This document shows, in pieces, positions 41,933-50,860 of a stretch of 64,000 bases of DNA (its first letter is position 1; every line of letters starts with the position of its first letter). A program made the position numbers and the translations under genes. Under the pieces are notes generated by a model. The model worked only from the letters and a program-made list of their open reading frames with translations. It was not told where the DNA came from and made no database searches. Origin of the DNA: Acinetobacter sp. Ac_5812 (GTDB lineage: Bacteria; Pseudomonadota; Gammaproteobacteria; Pseudomonadales; Moraxellaceae); assembly GCF_013072695.1 (NCBI RefSeq), contig NZ_LXUK01000005.1:307609-371608 (forward strand). Direction: 5' to 3'.

Positions 41933-43929
41933 GGTTGATTAAATTGGTAAAAAATGAAAAAAACCATAATGTGGGAAGTGATGGAAATCTAATTAAACTA
42001 GGAAGATCTATTTTCATAGTAGATATTACTGAGAAAGATTGTCTAGAAGTTATAGATGATATTTCAGAAGACCAATTTCCAAATCTAATTCTATTAATCA
42101 AGAAGAATTCACATCGATATAAGTATATAGATATCGGTTCATATTGTTTTGAATCAAAAAAAAGGAGAAATAGAACTGAAGTTGAGACAAAAGTTGATAT
42201 AAAAAGTATTAATTATTCAAGAATTAAAGGGCTAAAAAAATTTATACTGTCTACTATAGATAGACATAAAAGTAATACTAGTTTAATTGCTGATTTAATG
42301 AATTTGGGTCATGTGATTGAGTATTTTAATGAAAATTTTAAAAAATCTAATTTTGAAGATATCAATACTTGTAAGTATATGTATATAGAGTTTACAAAAT
42401 TTTTAATTAATAGAATTAATGTTGGAATCGCTAATGCAAGAGGATATCAACTGCAGCATAGTTGTGCATTGTTTTTATCTCATACTTGTGAGATTAGTAT
42501 TTTTGAGCTGGAAAAAATTGCTACAAAAATAATGGATAGTGATATAAATCGCCCTTTTTATAATAATGGACGTGAAGATGAAATAAGCACCTATATATCA
42601 AAAAATATAATTCTTTTTGAAACTATATCAAAAAAATTAATGAATAATGAGGATCTTCCTTTTGTAGTTAATTTTGAGAAAATAGATGATTTTTTGATAT
42701 TTGATACAAGTTTAAATTCAACATTAGATAATAAAGATAAATATAAAATTTTATTTGATAAGAATAATAATCTAAAAAGCCTTGATTTAATAGGAGAAAT
42801 CATAAAGTCCAAAAATAAAAATCAAATACTAACTGGTAATTCTCTGTATAATGCTGGACGTAGGAAATGGCAATTTATAAAAAAAATAAATAATGAAAAA
42901 TTATCTGATTCTAAATTCAAACTTAGACTTGCCAGCATTGCTATATTTGCTTTTTCTCAAGCTTTTGTAGCTGCTACATCTTGTAATTCTAGCGTTTTAA
43001 TCAAATTGCGTGATGAAGGAAATATATTAACTAGTCAAGAAAAAGGGAGAAGAATATATGCAGTTAAAGCTAGAGCTAAATATAAAGAGCAATCAATTTC
43101 TTTTGGGTTAAAGTTTCAAAAATATTTTAAATCATACTTAAATTTTATTAAGTTTTTAAAACATGAGTTAAATCAATATTTTGATAAAGAAACGCAAAAT
43201 AAACTTTTTTTTGTAATCGTACAAACAGATGAAGTTAAAGTTCATCCATTTGATGATGTGTATATTTATGAATATTATAAAATAATAAGTAGAATTTATG
43301 GATCAAGACACATTGTAAATAGTGAATTAAGGAACAATGTAGGAAATTTTTTTGCATCTAATACTAATGATTCTAACCTAGTAGCAAGTAAACTAGGAAA
43401 CTCAACAAAAATAGCTATTAAAAATTATATTGATGTTTCATTTGAGGTAATGGCGGAAGAAGTCAGTAATTTTTTTAATAAAGTCCAAGAAAAAGCTATA
43501 TATAAAGGGAGAATAGATACGAATAGTATCGCTGTAAATATTAATGAAAAAGAAGTGGCAAAAAATTCAATTGGATATTGTAAAAATGTTAAACCTAGTT
43601 TAAAGCAAGGTTTTAATTCTGAATCTATTACGCCTAATTGTGCTAATTCTGAAAGTTGCCTTTTCTGTGAAAACTATACAATCTTTACAGACGAAAGTGA
43701 TTTAAGGAGGTTACTTTCATTTAAAATGATTATTTCTCAATTGAATAAAACTGACGATCAACTTATTCAGATTAACTATAGGATTGATGAAATAATTAAT
43801 TTGATAGTATCGAAGTATCCAGATACTGAAAAAATGATTAGTAATTTAATTAGTGAAACAGAAGAAGGGGTTTTAGATGAATTTTGGAATCATCATCTTA
43901 ATATGTTAGTTGATTTGGGAGTTTTATAA
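41929..43929 (+). CDS. Diverged tyrosine-recombinase-like protein (second of the module)
   Basis: A protein of about 660 aa. Its C-terminal half aligns by eye with tyrosine recombinases but lacks several catalytic residues. The Arg I position in AFVAATSCNSSVLIKL is absent. The HxxR box reads SELR (465-468) and GH is Gly-Asn (490-491), while Tyr500 is kept at the usual nine-residue spacing. A Cys cluster follows (CKNV ... CANSESCLFC), a likely zinc knuckle. All start candidates are TTG: 41929, 41935 or 41944, the last having GAGG at good spacing. The role is probably structural or architectural in synapsis, like TnpB of Tn554-type systems. Confidence 0.8.
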   Translation: MRLIKLVKNEKNHNVGSDGNLIKLGRSIFIVDITEKDCLEVIDDISEDQFPNLILLIKKNSHRYKYIDIGSYCFESKKRRNRTEVETKVDIKSINYSRIKGLKKFILSTIDRHKSNTSLIADLMNLGHVIEYFNENFKKSNFEDINTCKYMYIEFTKFLINRINVGIANARGYQLQHSCALFLSHTCEISIFELEKIATKIMDSDINRPFYNNGREDEISTYISKNIILFETISKKLMNNEDLPFVVNFEKIDDFLIFDTSLNSTLDNKDKYKILFDKNNNLKSLDLIGEIIKSKNKNQILTGNSLYNAGRRKWQFIKKINNEKLSDSKFKLRLASIAIFAFSQAFVAATSCNSSVLIKLRDEGNILTSQEKGRRIYAVKARAKYKEQSISFGLKFQKYFKSYLNFIKFLKHELNQYFDKETQNKLFFVIVQTDEVKVHPFDDVYIYEYYKIISRIYGSRHIVNSELRNNVGNFFASNTNDSNLVASKLGNSTKIAIKNYIDVSFEVMAEEVSNFFNKVQEKAIYKGRIDTNSIAVNINEKEVAKNSIGYCKNVKPSLKQGFNSESITPNCANSESCLFCENYTIFTDESDLRRLLSFKMIISQLNKTDDQLIQINYRIDEIINLIVSKYPDTEKMISNLISETEEGVLDEFWNHHLNMLVDLGVL

Positions 43930-45875
43930 TGTTACAGCGTCTTGAAGCTACTAATAAGTCAAAAAAAGTTAAGTATGTGGTAGCCTATCCTATTAGTAAT
44001 ACAGCAATTTCATATGGTTCAGAAGGTGAAATTCAATCTATATTTTCTGATATGGTTTGGGACTTTTCATATCAGATTTCTCAAATCAATAGACGTAAAA
44101 CTGTTAATTTTAATTTTATTAAGAATAATGATAAGAAAATTCAGGATAATTTAGTTTTTGAAGCTAAAATTATTGCATATGGGTTATTGTATGCTTATAC
44201 AGGATCAAATTCTAATAAAATAAATCAGCTTTTAGATGATTATGGTCGAATTAGATATGTAATTGAAGCTGCATGTAAGATGAATTCTACTTTATCTAAT
44301 TTATATTTAAATGAAGAATTATTTAAATTAATTCAAATAGGAGTGGCTGATAAGAGTAGACAACAAATTAAGTTGTTGCTTTCATTTTTTAAAAAAATAT
44401 CTTCATTTTCTAATATATATGTAAATCATAATTTCACTCTCAGCGCTAATCAATTTAATAAATTAAGTAGTCTATTAGATTCAAAACCACTAGGGGTTAG
44501 CAATCAACACTTAGTAATACCTACAAGATTATATTCGCATATATATAATCAGTCTGAAATAATATTTGATGAATATTTATTGCATTGTAAAGCTATTGAT
44601 GCTTTTGCTAAGAAAAGATCAAAAGTTATCGAAGAAATTGATGGCAAAATTTATTATCGTTCAAAAAATGTTAAGTACAATCATAAAAACGAAGTTAAGA
44701 AATTTGAAATTTTAGCTAATAAATATAATCTTTTGACAAAGATTGATGTTCTCCATTATCTCAATCTTTTGTCAGATATAGCTTTATCTAGAATATTGAT
44801 GTTTACTGGGATGCGTGCAGGTGAAATTTTTAATGCTCCTGAAAATTGCCTTATTGAAATTAAAAAAAATGATAGAGTTATTTATATTCTCAACAGTTAT
44901 ACAAATAAGGAAACTAATAATGGGCCTATGAAGGCCACATGGATAACGAGTTCTGCTGTTAAAAAGGCTATCAATATTCTTAAAAATATCAATAAGATAA
45001 TTGGTTATGATTCTTCCTTTAAAAGGGAGGATTCTTGCGAATTTCCATTATTTTTAGGAAGAGGTGATAAATTAAATTCAGCCTTATATGATTTTCCTCT
45101 TAAAGCTAGAGTAAGATTAGAAGAAGCATTTGAATATTTTAATTTTGATTTTATTGTTAATGAAAATGATCTTGATGAGTTGAAATTAACAGCTACATCA
45201 GATGAACTTGAATACTATAATGTTCAATTGGGTGGGGGGTTTCCTATTAATACTCATCAGTTTAGGAGAACTTTGACAGTTTATGCAGCTAGAAGTACTC
45301 TTGTGCAAACACCAGCTTTAAAAGCCCAGCTTAAACATCTGACTTGTGATTTGACGTACTATTATGGAAATCAAAGTGAGTTTTCTCCTAACTTTATTGC
45401 AGAGGATACTTTAGTTCAAACATATAAAAACGAAATTCATAAATATAACAATGAATGTTTCTTAGAAGATGTAATCAATACAACTGAGCCTTTATTTGGT
45501 GCAAGTGGTATTCGTCTGCAAAATTCAAAAAATTATCCTATAGTTCCTATGTTTCTTACTGATAGTAAAGCAGCTCTAAAAGATATTAAAAATGGAAAAT
45601 TATTCTATAAAAGAACTGCTTTAGGCGGATGTAATAGAAAAGGGATTTGTGACAAAATTACTCCCTTAAGTGTAACTGCTTGTATTAGTTGTAATGATGC
45701 AATTTTTTCTGAAAGATCTGTTAAAGCCCTTACTGTTGCTAAAGAAAATTTTTATAAACAAATTAAGCTATTTGATGAAGATAGTCATTTTGCGCTTCAA
45801 TTACATTCTGAAATTGTTGCAATTGATAAAGTTTTAAATAAGAGAAATATTTTTTGCGAGGTTGATAATGCGTAA
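43929..45875 (+). CDS. Tyrosine recombinase (third of the module)
   Basis: A 648-aa recombinase with a long N-terminal region (1-270) of unknown fold. The canonical catalytic set follows: Arg296 in FTGMRAGEI, HQFR at 443-446, Lys-His at 469-470 and Tyr479 in TYYYGN. The C-terminal Cys motif (GGCNRKGIC ... CISC) probably binds zinc and is shared in kind with the second protein. It overlaps the second gene by 1 nt (TAATG) and the fourth by 8 nt, so the four act as one unit. Confidence 0.88.
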   Translation: MLQRLEATNKSKKVKYVVAYPISNTAISYGSEGEIQSIFSDMVWDFSYQISQINRRKTVNFNFIKNNDKKIQDNLVFEAKIIAYGLLYAYTGSNSNKINQLLDDYGRIRYVIEAACKMNSTLSNLYLNEELFKLIQIGVADKSRQQIKLLLSFFKKISSFSNIYVNHNFTLSANQFNKLSSLLDSKPLGVSNQHLVIPTRLYSHIYNQSEIIFDEYLLHCKAIDAFAKKRSKVIEEIDGKIYYRSKNVKYNHKNEVKKFEILANKYNLLTKIDVLHYLNLLSDIALSRILMFTGMRAGEIFNAPENCLIEIKKNDRVIYILNSYTNKETNNGPMKATWITSSAVKKAINILKNINKIIGYDSSFKREDSCEFPLFLGRGDKLNSALYDFPLKARVRLEEAFEYFNFDFIVNENDLDELKLTATSDELEYYNVQLGGGFPINTHQFRRTLTVYAARSTLVQTPALKAQLKHLTCDLTYYYGNQSEFSPNFIAEDTLVQTYKNEIHKYNNECFLEDVINTTEPLFGASGIRLQNSKNYPIVPMFLTDSKAALKDIKNGKLFYKRTALGGCNRKGICDKITPLSVTACISCNDAIFSERSVKALTVAKENFYKQIKLFDEDSHFALQLHSEIVAIDKVLNKRNIFCEVDNA

Positions 45876-46284
45876 ACGTAAAGATTTCATTCAGGGTTAT
45901 AGAGATGCATTAGCTCGCCTTATTAGAAATGAAGGTACTATTATTACTGGAAGTTATAAAATTAATTTTGATACTGTAGCTTTAGAAGCTAATCGTAAAC
46001 GAGGAGCAATTAAGGGAAATACAGAAGAAATTGTGGCTTTGAAGCAGGATATTCTTGAAGCTGAACGTAAAAGAAATAAACAAAATTTAAATTCTGGAAT
46101 GGATACTCGAGAAATTATACGCTCCAAGAATTTAGAATATAAAGAATTAATGATTGAGAATGAAAAACTTAAAACAGAAATTGAATCTTTAAGTAGACAA
46201 TTAGCTTCAGTCATCTATCAATTAGCTTTAACTAAAAAAGAAATTTCGGAAAATAAAGATGCTATTGAATTTGTAAAAAAATAA
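45868..46284 (+). CDS. Small coiled-coil protein of the recombinase module
   Basis: A 138-aa protein from ATG 45868. The basic N terminus (MRKRKDFIQGYRDALARLIRN) precedes an N-terminal helical domain and a long coiled coil (about residues 60-135; NLEYKELMIENEKLKTEIE). Size, position and coiled coil match the role of TnpC in Tn554-like modules, an accessory orientation/efficiency factor; this is inferred. It overlaps the preceding stop by 8 nt, with GAGG as ribosome-binding site. An in-frame TTG at 45862 is less likely. Confidence 0.75.
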   Translation: MRKRKDFIQGYRDALARLIRNEGTIITGSYKINFDTVALEANRKRGAIKGNTEEIVALKQDILEAERKRNKQNLNSGMDTREIIRSKNLEYKELMIENEKLKTEIESLSRQLASVIYQLALTKKEISENKDAIEFVKK

Positions 46285-46285
46285 T

Positions 46286-46516
46286 TTATTGAAAAATTTC
46301 TTCTAGAAAGTTTTCAATCGATACATTTAAAGCTGTTAACCAGTCATACAATTCTAAGATATCAATTCTCCTATCATAGTTTTCAACTTTAGCAATGTAG
46401 GATTGATTTTTTTCTAAAGACGTAGCTAATTCTACCTGAGTAATTTTTCTTGACTCACGTATAGCGATAAGTTTTTGTATCAGTTTTCTATACCGAGGAT
46501 CGTGTATTGAGCTCAT
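46286..46516 (-). CDS. XRE-family HTH regulator
   Basis: A 76-aa Cro/CI-type protein: IQKLIAIRESRKITQVELAT, SLEKNQSYIAKVENYDRRID and a short C-terminal helix. It is essentially a bare HTH domain. It lies convergent with the recombinase module (1 bp apart) and divergent from the 167-aa gene; the AAATATCC palindrome between the latter two is its likely operator. It may keep the module or the defence genes quiet. Confidence 0.85.
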   Translation of the reverse strand: MSSIHDPRYRKLIQKLIAIRESRKITQVELATSLEKNQSYIAKVENYDRRIDILELYDWLTALNVSIENFLEEIFQ

Positions 46517-46542
46517 AGCTCAAGATGTTGTACTATTACTAC

Positions 46543-46565
46543 AAATATCCCAAAATAGGATATTT
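46543..46565. promoter_or_regulatory. Palindrome between XRE and the 167-aa gene
   Basis: AAATATCC-CAAAATA-GGATATTT (8-bp arms, 7-bp centre), with outer ACTAC/GTAGT half-sites extending the symmetry. It lies in the 80-bp divergent spacer, so it is a good candidate XRE operator. Confidence 0.55.
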
Positions 46566-46596
46566 ATGGTAGTTCATGGTGATGTGGTAAATTTGT

Positions 46597-47100
46597 ATGT
46601 ATGTAAATCAAACTCTTAAGGAGTATGTGGTCAAATTCTTGGCAACAATAGCTTTTAAAGCAAAAGAATTTAAAGATATCAGAAAGATGTTTATTGAGGC
46701 CTATCCAGAATTTAAGGCTAAAAAATTCTATCAAAAAATTTATCAAATTGTTAGGGAACTACAAGAATGTGGTTTTATAGCAGTTGATACATCGACATGT
46801 ACTTATAAATATACATCATTGTATAGACGCTTTGATTTGCTTGATTATTTAGCCAATAAAACTACTCCATCTTCAATTCATGAGCAACTATATGAAAATT
46901 ACACTCGACTTGGGGAAGAGGTGGATAATGTAAAACTAGAGATGGAGATATTAGCTAAATATATGCACCTATATCCAATCATAGTTGATAAAATCTCTAG
47001 TTGTGTATTTGATGCACAAACGCATTTGAAGAGTCTTCAGTTAGAAATTAGAGTATTAAAAAGACTTATAGCTTGTATCTCAAAAATTGAGGAACCGTAA
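46597..47100 (+). CDS. Hypothetical helical protein, 167 aa
   Basis: Not recognised. The N-terminal 75 residues (LKEYVVKFLATIAFKAKEF ... ELQECGFIAVDTSTCTYKYTS) read like a winged-helix domain with a wing ending in a Tyr-rich strand. The C-terminal half is helical and may form a coiled coil (YENYTRLGEEVDNVKLEME). This suggests a DNA-binding or oligomeric regulator. It is divergent from the XRE gene and upstream of a 59-aa ORF on the same strand. Confidence 0.65.
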   Translation: MYVNQTLKEYVVKFLATIAFKAKEFKDIRKMFIEAYPEFKAKKFYQKIYQIVRELQECGFIAVDTSTCTYKYTSLYRRFDLLDYLANKTTPSSIHEQLYENYTRLGEEVDNVKLEMEILAKYMHLYPIIVDKISSCVFDAQTHLKSLQLEIRVLKRLIACISKIEEP

Positions 47101-47181
47101 AATTTATTTTTTTGTATTTGAGTATCACCTACATATTTTCAAAATTGATTTGATATCTAGTGAAGAAGTAAGGATTTTAAT

Positions 47182-47361
47182 ATGTCAAAAACTATTGTTT
47201 CAGAAGAAGAAAAAAATGAATTAGGTAAGCAAATGGTTGAAGATCTCAGAGTAATTGCAGAGTTGGAGCAAAAACCAATTCGGTATTTTAAAGTGAATGA
47301 AAATGGAGTTTTCTGTGAGGTACAAATAGACTATACGGATCATAAACATTCTACAAAATAA
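47182..47361 (+). CDS. Small hypothetical protein, 59 aa
   Basis: ATG 47182 is preceded at good spacing by AAGGAT. The product starts MSKTIVSEEEKNELGKQMVE and ends QIDYTDHKHSTK. It is hydrophilic and acidic in the first half, with a short beta-like RYFKVNENGVFCEVQID segment. No family is recognised. It may be co-transcribed with the 167-aa gene 81 bp upstream. Confidence 0.6.
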   Translation: MSKTIVSEEEKNELGKQMVEDLRVIAELEQKPIRYFKVNENGVFCEVQIDYTDHKHSTK

Positions 47362-47662
47362 TTAATGTCAATATCTCGCCAACTTTTGTCGCATCCCTTT
47401 CTTTTCCCATAGATTTTTCACACTAAATCTAACACAATAGACCTCAAATAAATTTGAGAGTCATCTAATGATTACAGGTGAAATTAAAAGCAATATTTAC
47501 CAAATTTGGTGATGTGTACTGAATTAGCAGAAGAATTTGCTGAAAACTTTATTAAGCTAAAATTTGATATCAAAGATATGCAAAAAATATTATTAGTTTT
47601 AAGGTTGAAAATTAAATTACTGACACAATTAATTAACAAACACAAAAAATGAGTAATTATTA
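47362..47662. other. Region upstream of the CBASS locus
   Basis: AT-rich spacer that should contain the CBASS promoter; no clean -35/-10 pair was found. A 46-codon ORF (47512-47652, starting MCTELAEEFAENF) ends 10 bp before capV. Its predicted helix is Leu/Lys-rich but its ribosome-binding site is poor, so it is listed as possible only. Confidence 0.35.
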
Positions 47663-48730
47663 ATGAATTCAGATAACAATGAACGTATTGTAAAAGTCCT
47701 TAGCCTCAATGGCGGAGGAGTTAGGGGGGCATTTACAATTAGCTTTTTAGCAGAAATTGAAAGAATAATTGAGTCACAGGAAAATATCGAAAATGTAAAA
47801 ATTGGCGATTATTTTGATTTAATCACAGGAACTTCGATTGGGGGAATTCTTGCATTAGGTTTAGCTTCTGGGAAAAGTGCAAGAGAATTAGAATCAGTGT
47901 TTAAGGAAAATGCTTCTAAGATTTTTCCAACTTATAGATATATTTTAAAGAAATTTCTATTGCCTTTCTCCCCTATTTATAGCAGTGTCCCTCTATACAA
48001 AACAATTATTAGCATGATTGACGAAAATAAAGTTTTCAATGATCTAGATCGTCGGGTTATGATTCCAACGGTAAATTTATCTAGTGGAAATCCATTTTTC
48101 TTCAAGACACCTCACGACCCATCCTTTTCAAGAGATGGGGTGCTAAAGTTGATAGATGCTGCAATGGCTACTTCTGCTGCTCCTACATATTTTAGTCCGC
48201 ATTATTGTGCAGATAAAGAAGCATACTTCGCAGATGGTGGGCTTGTTGCCAATAATCCAAGTTTTATTGGTTTTAAAGAAGTATTACATAATATGAAAAG
48301 TGATTTTCCAGATACAAAAATAGAAGATGTAAAAATTTTGAATGTTGGAACATTAAATGAACATTATTGTTTAAGACCAAAATTACTTGGGAAAAAGAGT
48401 CATAAAGGATATTTAGGGCTATGGGGCATTGGCGAGAGACTAGTTTTAAGTACAATGACGGCTAACCAGAATCTTCATCGATTCATGTTAATTAGAGAAT
48501 TTAGACCATATGGATTAGAGAAAATTAACTTTATTGAAGTAGATGGCACAATCCCAAATGAAGCATCAAAAGATATCACTCTTGATAATGCTTCGACCGA
48601 CAGCCTAAAACATTTGATTGGAAGTGGAAAACAAATAGCAACTGAAAAGTTTGCACAGGAAGAAAACTTAAAATTATTTTTTAAAGATAAAGCTAAACCT
48701 TTTAAAAGAGGAACTCTAGCAACTAATTAA
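47663..48730 (+). CDS. capV: CBASS effector CapV, patatin-like phospholipase
   Basis: A 355-aa patatin-family phospholipase. The oxyanion loop NGGGVRG is at 16-22, the nucleophile elbow GTSIG at 56-60 (Ser58) and the catalytic DGG at 191-193 (Asp191). In type II CBASS, a cyclic dinucleotide from the CD-NTase activates CapV to degrade membrane phospholipids and abort phage infection. The first gene of the locus, followed after 188 bp by cap2. Function is assigned from motifs plus neighbours. Confidence 0.92.
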   Translation: MNSDNNERIVKVLSLNGGGVRGAFTISFLAEIERIIESQENIENVKIGDYFDLITGTSIGGILALGLASGKSARELESVFKENASKIFPTYRYILKKFLLPFSPIYSSVPLYKTIISMIDENKVFNDLDRRVMIPTVNLSSGNPFFFKTPHDPSFSRDGVLKLIDAAMATSAAPTYFSPHYCADKEAYFADGGLVANNPSFIGFKEVLHNMKSDFPDTKIEDVKILNVGTLNEHYCLRPKLLGKKSHKGYLGLWGIGERLVLSTMTANQNLHRFMLIREFRPYGLEKINFIEVDGTIPNEASKDITLDNASTDSLKHLIGSGKQIATEKFAQEENLKLFFKDKAKPFKRGTLATN

Positions 48731-48918
48731 TTTTATAACCTGATCTATCATTAGACTTTTTGCGTTAGTCAAAATTTAAACAGCAGTCAGCTATATTTTA
48801 TAAGGGTTTAGCTAATGAGAAATTAGATAAAAGCCATACTTTCGCAAGAGGTCTATTATAAACTGATATATAAAACGAAATTAAGCACGTTGCTGTTGCG
48901 AATTTAGGTGGAAAATTT

Positions 48919-50694
48919 ATGTTTGATTCTTTAAGAAGACAGCAATTAATTGATGAATTACATGTAAATGATTTTCGTCGATTATCATTAGATAAATTGA
49001 CATACAAAAATGAAATTTATAGCATGACTTCTCTATTCGATGGGGAGGAAATATTTCATATAGGCAAGATTGAATTATCATTTCAAGATAATCTCTATAG
49101 CTTTGATATACTTATTTGTATATATGATCTAACACTTATCTCTCTACCGTCTGTTTATCTAATTTCACCAATTGATAGCATTCTCAAACTCCCAGTACCA
49201 CACATTACTCCAAAGACTGATCTAAAGATTCAAGAAAAACAACTTCATACAATATGTTATGCATTTGCAGATGATATTACAATTCCAAGATATAATTCTA
49301 AAGAATTAATAAAATTTATTCTTAGTCAAACTAAGAAAACATTAATTGAGGTTATAGATTCAACTGCATTGAAAAAAAACTTGAATAATGAAATAGAACC
49401 TATGTGGATATGCTTATCCAATAGACAAAAAAGTACTTTAAGTGTTAGAAGTTTTGGACTGCTTCCTAGTGAACATAAGAAGGTTATTGATTTTAATATA
49501 ATTGGTAATGAAAACAACTTAAGACTAAACGGTAAATTTGTTTATATTCCAAGTGACAGTCAAGTTCCAGCATTAAGCATTTTTTTAAAGCCTGATTTTA
49601 CAGTTATCTCTTTAAATCATTTTTTTATTTGGATTAAAAAATGGGATATCTCAGCCTATAATGTTCTATTAGAAGCTCTAAAAAAATTTAAAGAATTTAA
49701 AAAGCATTTTTTCTTTGGCTTTTACTATAATGGAGCTATTTTATATTTCTCTATTAAACTTGATTCATCAACTATTAACAGAATGATGAGTTTAAAAGAC
49801 TTTAAAAAAATGCAATTCAATGGTACTCAAGATTTAGGATTTAGTTGTGGAATTCCAATTGATCTTAATCACATGGTAAACAGAAATCTTCAAGATTTAA
49901 CGTATAAAAAAAGTCTTAAAGAGTTAAAAATCTTACAGGTGGGCTGTGGTTCTATAGGTGGGTATCTTGTTGATACCCTTTTTAAGGTAGGGGCAATGAA
50001 TGGAGAAAGATCTCAATTAACTTTAGTTGATTCTGACGATCTAAAACCTGATAATTTGGGTCGCCATTTCTTAGGTAGTTCCTATTTAGGTTTAAATAAA
50101 GCAAAAGCCCTAAAAACTCACTTAGAAATAAATTATAAAAAATATTTAATTAATGAAAAATTAAATATCAATATCGAAAATTTTGATATTAAAAGTTTTG
50201 AAAAGGTCTTTTTTGATGATTTTGATTTAATTATTGATGCAACAGGAAAATTTGAAGTAGCACAATATCTAAACGAAATTGTAAATGAGCAACCCAGTGA
50301 AAAACAGATTCCTATACTTCATTTATGGATCTTTGCTAATGGTGAATGTGTTCAAGCTTTTTGGAATGACAGCAAAACTCTATCAAATAATGGTGGATGC
50401 CATCACTGCTTAACTACACTTTGGGATAACGATCCTAAATCTTATTATCCACTAAAAGATACAAGTAGGGAAACAACTATTAGGGTAAGTAGACCCTGTT
50501 CAAATTATACCCCATATTCCGTCAGTTCTAGTTTGAATGTAGTCGGTTTAGCAATTGAAATTCTTTTAGCTTGGAAAGCTAATAATTTAAATAATAATTA
50601 TTTTACTAGCTATGCACCAACATCACTAGCATCTCGCAATGATGAACTTGAGAATGAAGTTTTTAAACAGGCTAATTGTTTAATATGCAAATAA
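48919..50694 (+). CDS. cap2: CBASS Cap2, E2-E1 ubiquitin-transfer-like protein
   Basis: A 591-aa fusion. The N-terminal E2-like domain (about 1-140) has a candidate catalytic Cys113 in HTICYAF. A linker/dimerisation region (150-330) precedes a ThiF/E1 adenylation domain, with the nucleotide loop VGCGSIGG (341-348) and VDSDDLKPDNLGRH (370-383). The E1 Cys is probably Cys527 (SRPCSNYTP). A structural zinc site is suggested by CHHC (494-497) and the C-terminal CLIC (587-590). Cap2 conjugates the CD-NTase C terminus to targets and primes it. It precedes the CD-NTase gene here, not the usual order. Confidence 0.9.
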   Translation: MFDSLRRQQLIDELHVNDFRRLSLDKLTYKNEIYSMTSLFDGEEIFHIGKIELSFQDNLYSFDILICIYDLTLISLPSVYLISPIDSILKLPVPHITPKTDLKIQEKQLHTICYAFADDITIPRYNSKELIKFILSQTKKTLIEVIDSTALKKNLNNEIEPMWICLSNRQKSTLSVRSFGLLPSEHKKVIDFNIIGNENNLRLNGKFVYIPSDSQVPALSIFLKPDFTVISLNHFFIWIKKWDISAYNVLLEALKKFKEFKKHFFFGFYYNGAILYFSIKLDSSTINRMMSLKDFKKMQFNGTQDLGFSCGIPIDLNHMVNRNLQDLTYKKSLKELKILQVGCGSIGGYLVDTLFKVGAMNGERSQLTLVDSDDLKPDNLGRHFLGSSYLGLNKAKALKTHLEINYKKYLINEKLNINIENFDIKSFEKVFFDDFDLIIDATGKFEVAQYLNEIVNEQPSEKQIPILHLWIFANGECVQAFWNDSKTLSNNGGCHHCLTTLWDNDPKSYYPLKDTSRETTIRVSRPCSNYTPYSVSSSLNVVGLAIEILLAWKANNLNNNYFTSYAPTSLASRNDELENEVFKQANCLICK

Positions 50695-50730
50695 AAATCA
50701 CGAGAACTCTTGAAATCTTGATATACTATC

Positions 50731-50746
50731 CTAACTTATAAGTTAG
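50731..50746. repeat. 16-bp perfect palindrome upstream of the CD-NTase gene
   Basis: CTAACTTATAAGTTAG lies in the 166-bp gap between cap2 and the CD-NTase gene. It could be an operator for an internal promoter; there is no T tail, so it is not a terminator. Confidence 0.5.
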
Positions 50747-50860
50747 ATCAGTCATAGAATATTTTTAATTACTAATGGCATAGTATGTTATTGATAATTT
50801 TGATAAGCACTATGGGTTTGCTTTTTTATATTCTAAATACTTTTTACAAGAGAATGCTTA

